DNA of 64,000 nucleotides, taken from positions 1 to 64,000 of the forward strand of contig JALNYU010000003.1 of the NCBI GenBank assembly GCA_023229645.1. The letters run 5' to 3'. The notes below the pieces were generated by a model. It searched no databases, was not told where the DNA came from, and saw only the letters and a program-made list of their open reading frames with translations. Positions 60,142 through 64,000 of the stretch are shown piece by piece. Origin of the DNA: Nevskia sp. (GTDB taxonomy: Bacteria > Pseudomonadota > Gammaproteobacteria > Nevskiales > Nevskiaceae). Position 1 is the stretch's first letter, and every line of letters begins with the position of its first letter. The translations under genes and the position numbers were made by a program.

Positions 60142-60591
60142 ATGGCTGCTCAAAAAGCAGTGCCAGCGCGCCGGGCGCCGGCAAAAAATAAGCCGTTGCG
60201 CGGCGAATTGATGTCGGCCGATTGCCCGTCGCGGGATGTGCTGAAGCACGTCACCAGCCGCTGGGGCGTGCTATTGCTCGTCGTCTTGATGGGCGGCACG
60301 CATCGCTTCAGCGACCTGCGCCGCACCGTCGGCGGCGTCAGCGAAAAGATGCTGGCGCAGACGCTAAAATGGCTGGAAGCCGATGGCTTTGTCGCGCGCA
60401 AGTCTTACGACACCGTGCCGCCGCACGTTGAATATCGGCTAACGCCGCTCGGCGAGCAGGTGGGCGCCCGAGTCGCGACGTTGGCGACGTGGATCGAAGA
60501 CAGCCTGCCGGAGATCTTATCGGCGCAGCGGCAGTTCGAGGCCAGCGCGCAAGCGGAGCCGGCGGATCGCAAGCGGCCGTGGCAGCTCTAA
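60142..60591 (+). CDS. HxlR-family transcriptional regulator
   Basis: This 149-residue protein has a single conserved Cys in the ADCPSRDVLKHVTSRWGVLL opening (the redox or electrophile-sensing Cys of this family). The winged helix is HRFSDLRRTVGGVSEKMLAQ, then TLKWLEADGFVARKSY and EYRLTPLGEQV. It lies opposite the qorB-like gene and probably represses it. The basic leader (residues 1-25) is a little longer than usual. Confidence 0.88.
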   Translation: MAAQKAVPARRAPAKNKPLRGELMSADCPSRDVLKHVTSRWGVLLLVVLMGGTHRFSDLRRTVGGVSEKMLAQTLKWLEADGFVARKSYDTVPPHVEYRLTPLGEQVGARVATLATWIEDSLPEILSAQRQFEASAQAEPADRKRPWQL

Positions 60592-60694
60592 CGGGGTAGG
60601 CACGGGCTCAGTTCGGTCGATCTCGCTGCATCAGTCGCGCGTCGCAGCGCCAACGTAAACTCGCAATCGAATTCGTAACTTCAGGCGGCACGCT

Positions 60695-61615
60695 ATGGAT
60701 CCCGTTGTTATCGCCGCGCTACAAATCGGCTCTGACTATGCCGGCAAGGCCGCCACGCTCGCGCGCGTCTGCGCGTTCGAAGATGAGATCGCACAATCCG
60801 GCGCCGCGCTCGTCGTCATGCCCGAGGCGCTGCTCGGCGGCTATCCCAAAGGCGAGGCGTTTGGCACCCGGCTGGGCTTCCGCATGCCGGAAGGGCGGGC
60901 CGCATTTCAGCGCTATTTTGAAAATGCGGTGGCGTTGGATGGGCCGGAAATCGCAACGCTGGCCGGTGTGTCGGACCGTACCGGCGCCAGTCTCGTCGTC
61001 GGTGTAATCGAGCGGGCAGGCAGCGCGCTATTTTGCACGGCGGTGTTTATCGAGCCGCAGCGCGGGCTTGTCGCCAAGCATCGCAAGCTGATGCCAACCG
61101 GCACCGAGCGGCTGATCTGGTCGCAGGGCGATGGCGCGACCTTGCCCGTTGTGTCGTCTAAAGCAGGCACGCTCGGCGCTGCCATCTGCTGGGAAAACCA
61201 CATGCCGCTGTTCCGCGCGGCGATGTACGCGAAGGGTGTGGAGATCTGGTGCGCGCCGACGGTGGACGCGCGCGATATCTGGCGCAGCTCGATGCGTCAC
61301 ATCGCGCACGAAGGGCGCTGTTTCCTGATCAGCGCCTGCCAAACGCAACCGTCGCCGGACGAATTGGGCATCACCGTCGAAGGCTGGCCCGGCGCCAGCC
61401 CGTTGATCGCCGGCGGCAGCTTGATCGTTGGCCCGCTGGGCGATGTACTCGCCGGGCCGCTGGGCCCCGAAACGGCGCTGCTGACGGCGACAATCGACAA
61501 AAGCGAGATCATCCGCGCGCGTTACGATCTCAACGTCGTCGGCCACTACGCGCGGCCAGACATCTTCACGCTCACCATCGACGAATCGGCAAAAAGCGGC
61601 GTTGTCTTTCGATAG
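60695..61615 (+). CDS. nitrilase
   Basis: This 306-residue protein is a carbon-nitrogen hydrolase with the complete catalytic set: Glu in VMPEALLGGYPKG, Lys in KHRKLMPTGTER, and Cys in GAAICWENHMPLF. The CWENHMPL context is typical of true nitrilases (branch 1), which turn nitriles into carboxylic acids plus ammonia. It stands alone, about 100 bp after the HxlR gene. Confidence 0.88.
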   Translation: MDPVVIAALQIGSDYAGKAATLARVCAFEDEIAQSGAALVVMPEALLGGYPKGEAFGTRLGFRMPEGRAAFQRYFENAVALDGPEIATLAGVSDRTGASLVVGVIERAGSALFCTAVFIEPQRGLVAKHRKLMPTGTERLIWSQGDGATLPVVSSKAGTLGAAICWENHMPLFRAAMYAKGVEIWCAPTVDARDIWRSSMRHIAHEGRCFLISACQTQPSPDELGITVEGWPGASPLIAGGSLIVGPLGDVLAGPLGPETALLTATIDKSEIIRARYDLNVVGHYARPDIFTLTIDESAKSGVVFR

Positions 61616-61754
61616 CGCGGCAGGCACTTCGCCGTCGATTGTGCGGGGGCTAAACTGGCGATTGCGGCGTTGCTGATGCCATCAACCCACCTAAACGCGG
61701 GGTTCGTAAAATCGGCTACGGTTTACGACTCGCTATTGCCTTTATGCTACGGCG

Positions 61755-62537
61755 ATGACCAAGCCAATACGCTTCGACAACGGCGCCGCTTACGAGCGCT
61801 ACATGGGAATCTGGAGTCAGCGCGTCGGCGCTGCCTTTCTCGGCTGGCTTGCTCCGCCGCAGAACCTGCGCTGGCTTGACGTCGGCTGCGGCAATGGCGC
61901 CTTCACCGAAATGATTGCTGCACACTGCGCGCCGGCTGCGATCACCGGCATTGATCCTGCTGAAGCTGTGCTCGACTACGCTCGAATGCGCCCGACGCTG
62001 CACGGTGCGCGCTTGCTTAAGGGCGATGCGATGGCGCTGCCCTTTCCCGATGCCAGCTTCGATGTGGCGGTGATGCCGCTGGTCATCTTCTTCGTGCCGG
62101 ACCCTGCCAAGGGCGTTAGCGAGATGGCGCGGGTCACCGCGCCGGGTGGAATCGTCACGGCTTACGGCTGGGATATGACCGATGGCTTTCCCTACCGCGC
62201 CGTGCGCGATGAACTCTGCGACATGGGCTTCGCCGTGCCGGAAGCCCCAAGCCGAGACGCATCCCGGCCCGAAGTCATGCAAGGCTTTTGGCAGGCCGCT
62301 GGGCTAGAGGCCATCGAGTCACGCGTGTTCACCGTAGCCCGTACATTCGCCGATTTCGATGACTACTGGACAACCGTACTCGGCGGCCCAAGCACCAGCG
62401 CCGCACTAAAAGACCTGCAGCCAGAAAACATCGCCGAACTACAAGCGCGGCTGCGCCAGCGCCTGCCACCGGACGGCAGCGGCCGTATCACTTACAGCGC
62501 ACGCGCCAATGCCATCCAGGGGCGGGTGGCGGGCTAA
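61755..62537 (+). CDS. class I SAM-dependent methyltransferase
   Basis: This 260-residue protein opens with an MGIWS-type segment, then motif I WLDVGCGNGAF, motif II GIDPAEAVLDYA, GDAMALPFPDASFDV and APGGIVTAYGWDM. This is the UbiE/Methyltransf_11 layout. The substrate is not assignable. It is isolated, in a region of low gene density. Confidence 0.8.
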   Translation: MTKPIRFDNGAAYERYMGIWSQRVGAAFLGWLAPPQNLRWLDVGCGNGAFTEMIAAHCAPAAITGIDPAEAVLDYARMRPTLHGARLLKGDAMALPFPDASFDVAVMPLVIFFVPDPAKGVSEMARVTAPGGIVTAYGWDMTDGFPYRAVRDELCDMGFAVPEAPSRDASRPEVMQGFWQAAGLEAIESRVFTVARTFADFDDYWTTVLGGPSTSAALKDLQPENIAELQARLRQRLPPDGSGRITYSARANAIQGRVAG

Positions 62538-63107
62538 ACAGGCGCATCAAAGCGGGTAACTGAATTTGCAGCGGATAGAATCGACTCGAAGACCTAACGG
62601 CTTTTTTTGCTGAGAGAATTTATGCGCAATAGCCGAAGACTAGTGCAATCTAACGCGCTACCTTTATTCCTCCAGCGAAGCGTGTCGCGGAACCGAGCCA
62701 CTCAGCAGTGCAGTGCTTCTGAACACGGCATACTCAAAAAAAATAGAAGCAGGGGGCGGGCAGGGTTATGTGCTTAAATGAGCATCCAGTCTGGCGTGTG
62801 ATTTTGCCGAGATAAAGCCATCAAATGTCCAAAGATTTCGGGCGTAACCGAGTGTCTATAATTGTGCTAAGAACACTCAATCATTGCTTCGGCCGGCATT
62901 TTTAAAGTAGACATTTATATAGACGAGATTGGCGCAATTTACCTTTCCGCGAATGGCATTGGATAGCCTATGTAGCCGTGATATTCGAGATAACGGAATA
63001 ACCTATCGATAGCGGCTAGCCCTAGCTATTCGAGATGCTCCCTCCTTCCTGAGAGGAGCAGAGTAGCTAGCTCTAGTTGCGGATCGTCATCTGACACGCA
63101 AAATTTT
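62538..63107. other. AT-richer gene-free stretch
   Basis: About 570 bp without a convincing gene on either strand. AT-richer than the rest of the window and with scattered short inverted repeats. Base use suggests acquired DNA before the last gene. Confidence 0.5.
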
Positions 63108-64000
63108 ATGACCACGGAAACGACTCGATACCCAGCAGACTTTATCGTCACCGAGCAAGATTTCAAGGATTGCGGTTATTTAGAGGCGCTCAGTGACGCA
63201 AGTGATGGCAGCTATGTAAGCCTTTGGCAGGCTCTTTCTGACGCGGCCCGAAAAGCCATCAACGAGCAGCGAACGGCGCGTGGCAAAGTGCTTTGGCTGC
63301 TGGCCGATGCCTGCTCAATGATGTTGCAGCCAGCGAGTACTCAGGAGCCCTTCAAGCCTTACATGGTTATAGATGGTCGGCGTTCAGCCATTCCAGAGGA
63401 TTTCGGTGGAGCCGATATCTTGTTTCTGTCGACGATTGCGGAACGCGTGCCAAATTCCCGCATAAGGGCACGACTTGCCGACCTCATTTGGCTGACCCAT
63501 AGGAAGCTAGGCGTCAGCTATGCGTTAATGGCTGTCAATGCTTACCGCTCCCTGCCTTTAAATAAAGAGACATGGCTGCTCGATAGCCGCGATTGCTGGC
63601 ATCGTGCAGTCCGGCTTGCATTGACGTTGGGTAATGGTGCTCTGGAACAGTTGAAGGATATGGAAGCGGCGATCTTAGTCGCATTCGAATCGGCGGCAAC
63701 AGAAGACGGTTTTTATCCGCTCTGGCTAGCGTCTCTTTTGTTTGACCATCAACTCGGACTCGACAAAGCTGTCGACATCGGAGTCAAGCTTAGACAAATT
63801 GCCATCTTAGCTAATGGCGCCGGTAATTATCATAGGGCTCGCAGCTACTTCGACGCGGCGGCGCAGTGGTTTAAGCGCCTAAAGGATGCTGATGGTTTTG
63901 CGGAGATGACTATCGCTTTCGCCGAAAGCTGGGTCAAAGAAGCCGTCGCTCACACAGCGGCTAACTCGCCAAGCTTCATGATAGCGGCTGGCTTCTACGA
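63108..64000 (+). CDS. DUF4209-like protein (partial, runs off the window)
   Basis: An ATG at 63108 opens a frame with no stop to the window end (about 297 codons): MTTETTRYPADFIVTEQDFK and LWLLADACSMMLQPASTQEP. Further on come RIRARLADLIWLTHRKLGVS YA and ERNA-like helical repeats such as YHRARSYFDAAAQWFKRLK. The segment (R-x-R-I/L-AD-x-x-W) is typical of the N-terminal part of DUF4209 proteins, large helical proteins of unknown function often in accessory regions. Coding use is less GC-rich than in the housekeeping genes. Confidence 0.6.
   Translation, partial: MTTETTRYPADFIVTEQDFKDCGYLEALSDASDGSYVSLWQALSDAARKAINEQRTARGKVLWLLADACSMMLQPASTQEPFKPYMVIDGRRSAIPEDFGGADILFLSTIAERVPNSRIRARLADLIWLTHRKLGVSYALMAVNAYRSLPLNKETWLLDSRDCWHRAVRLALTLGNGALEQLKDMEAAILVAFESAATEDGFYPLWLASLLFDHQLGLDKAVDIGVKLRQIAILANGAGNYHRARSYFDAAAQWFKRLKDADGFAEMTIAFAESWVKEAVAHTAANSPSFMIAAGFY

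Overview
The window reads as chromosome of a GC-rich gammaproteobacterium. It holds rluF, rimO, mutY, a yggX-type iron-trafficking gene, an asmA-like gene and uvrB, three CCA-encoding tRNA genes (Phe, Asn, Val), and a divergent qorB-like/HxlR pair of the kind found in enterobacteria. No genus is claimed.

Layout. (1) 1-7702: housekeeping genes ending at tRNA-Phe. (2) 7703-16190: two accessory blocks stacked behind tRNA-Phe. The tRNA terminator segment occurs three times as a direct repeat (about 7705, 11095 and 15930). The first block holds a XamI-type restriction-modification operon with a small putative regulator gene. The second holds a 5'-truncated DUF1016 nuclease gene, a large SF2 helicase and a GIY-YIG nuclease whose reading frames overlap. 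I cannot assign this operon to a named defence system, and it is a main candidate for something new. (3) 16459-22075: a NarL-type two-component pair, a methyltransferase next to an EndoU-like toxin-cargo gene, a MITE, an exported beta-propeller and a PL7 alginate lyase. (4) 22630-46872: a contiguous, leftward contractile injection system (CIS/eCIS) operon. It encodes cap, sheath, two tube proteins, LysM adaptor, spike, PAAR tip, baseplate, tape measure and AAA+ ATPase, and ends with an unusual membrane-anchored GH18-like protein and a DUF4157-HNH nuclease effector. (5) 47114-54580: an amino-acid-permease/hybrid-kinase fusion, an aminotransferase, tRNA-Asn and uvrB. (6) 54777-59135: tRNA-Val followed by a degraded accessory patch (HNH protein, IS3 remnant, Fic protein, helicase fragment). 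(7) 59199-64000: qorB/HxlR pair, nitrilase, methyltransferase, and the start of a DUF4209-like gene.

How the parts fit: the CIS operon would build a complete phage-tail-like machine. DUF4157 proteins are known CIS cargo, so the HNH protein is its most likely payload. The EndoU-like protein 3.5 kb further left has the low-complexity SPRQQAQ-type N-terminus I associate with CIS cargo and may be a second payload. The large membrane protein between the ATPase and the payload suggests a possible anchoring or wall-breaching function. Both tRNA-linked regions look like defence or mobile-DNA hot spots. No integrase gene is visible in either.
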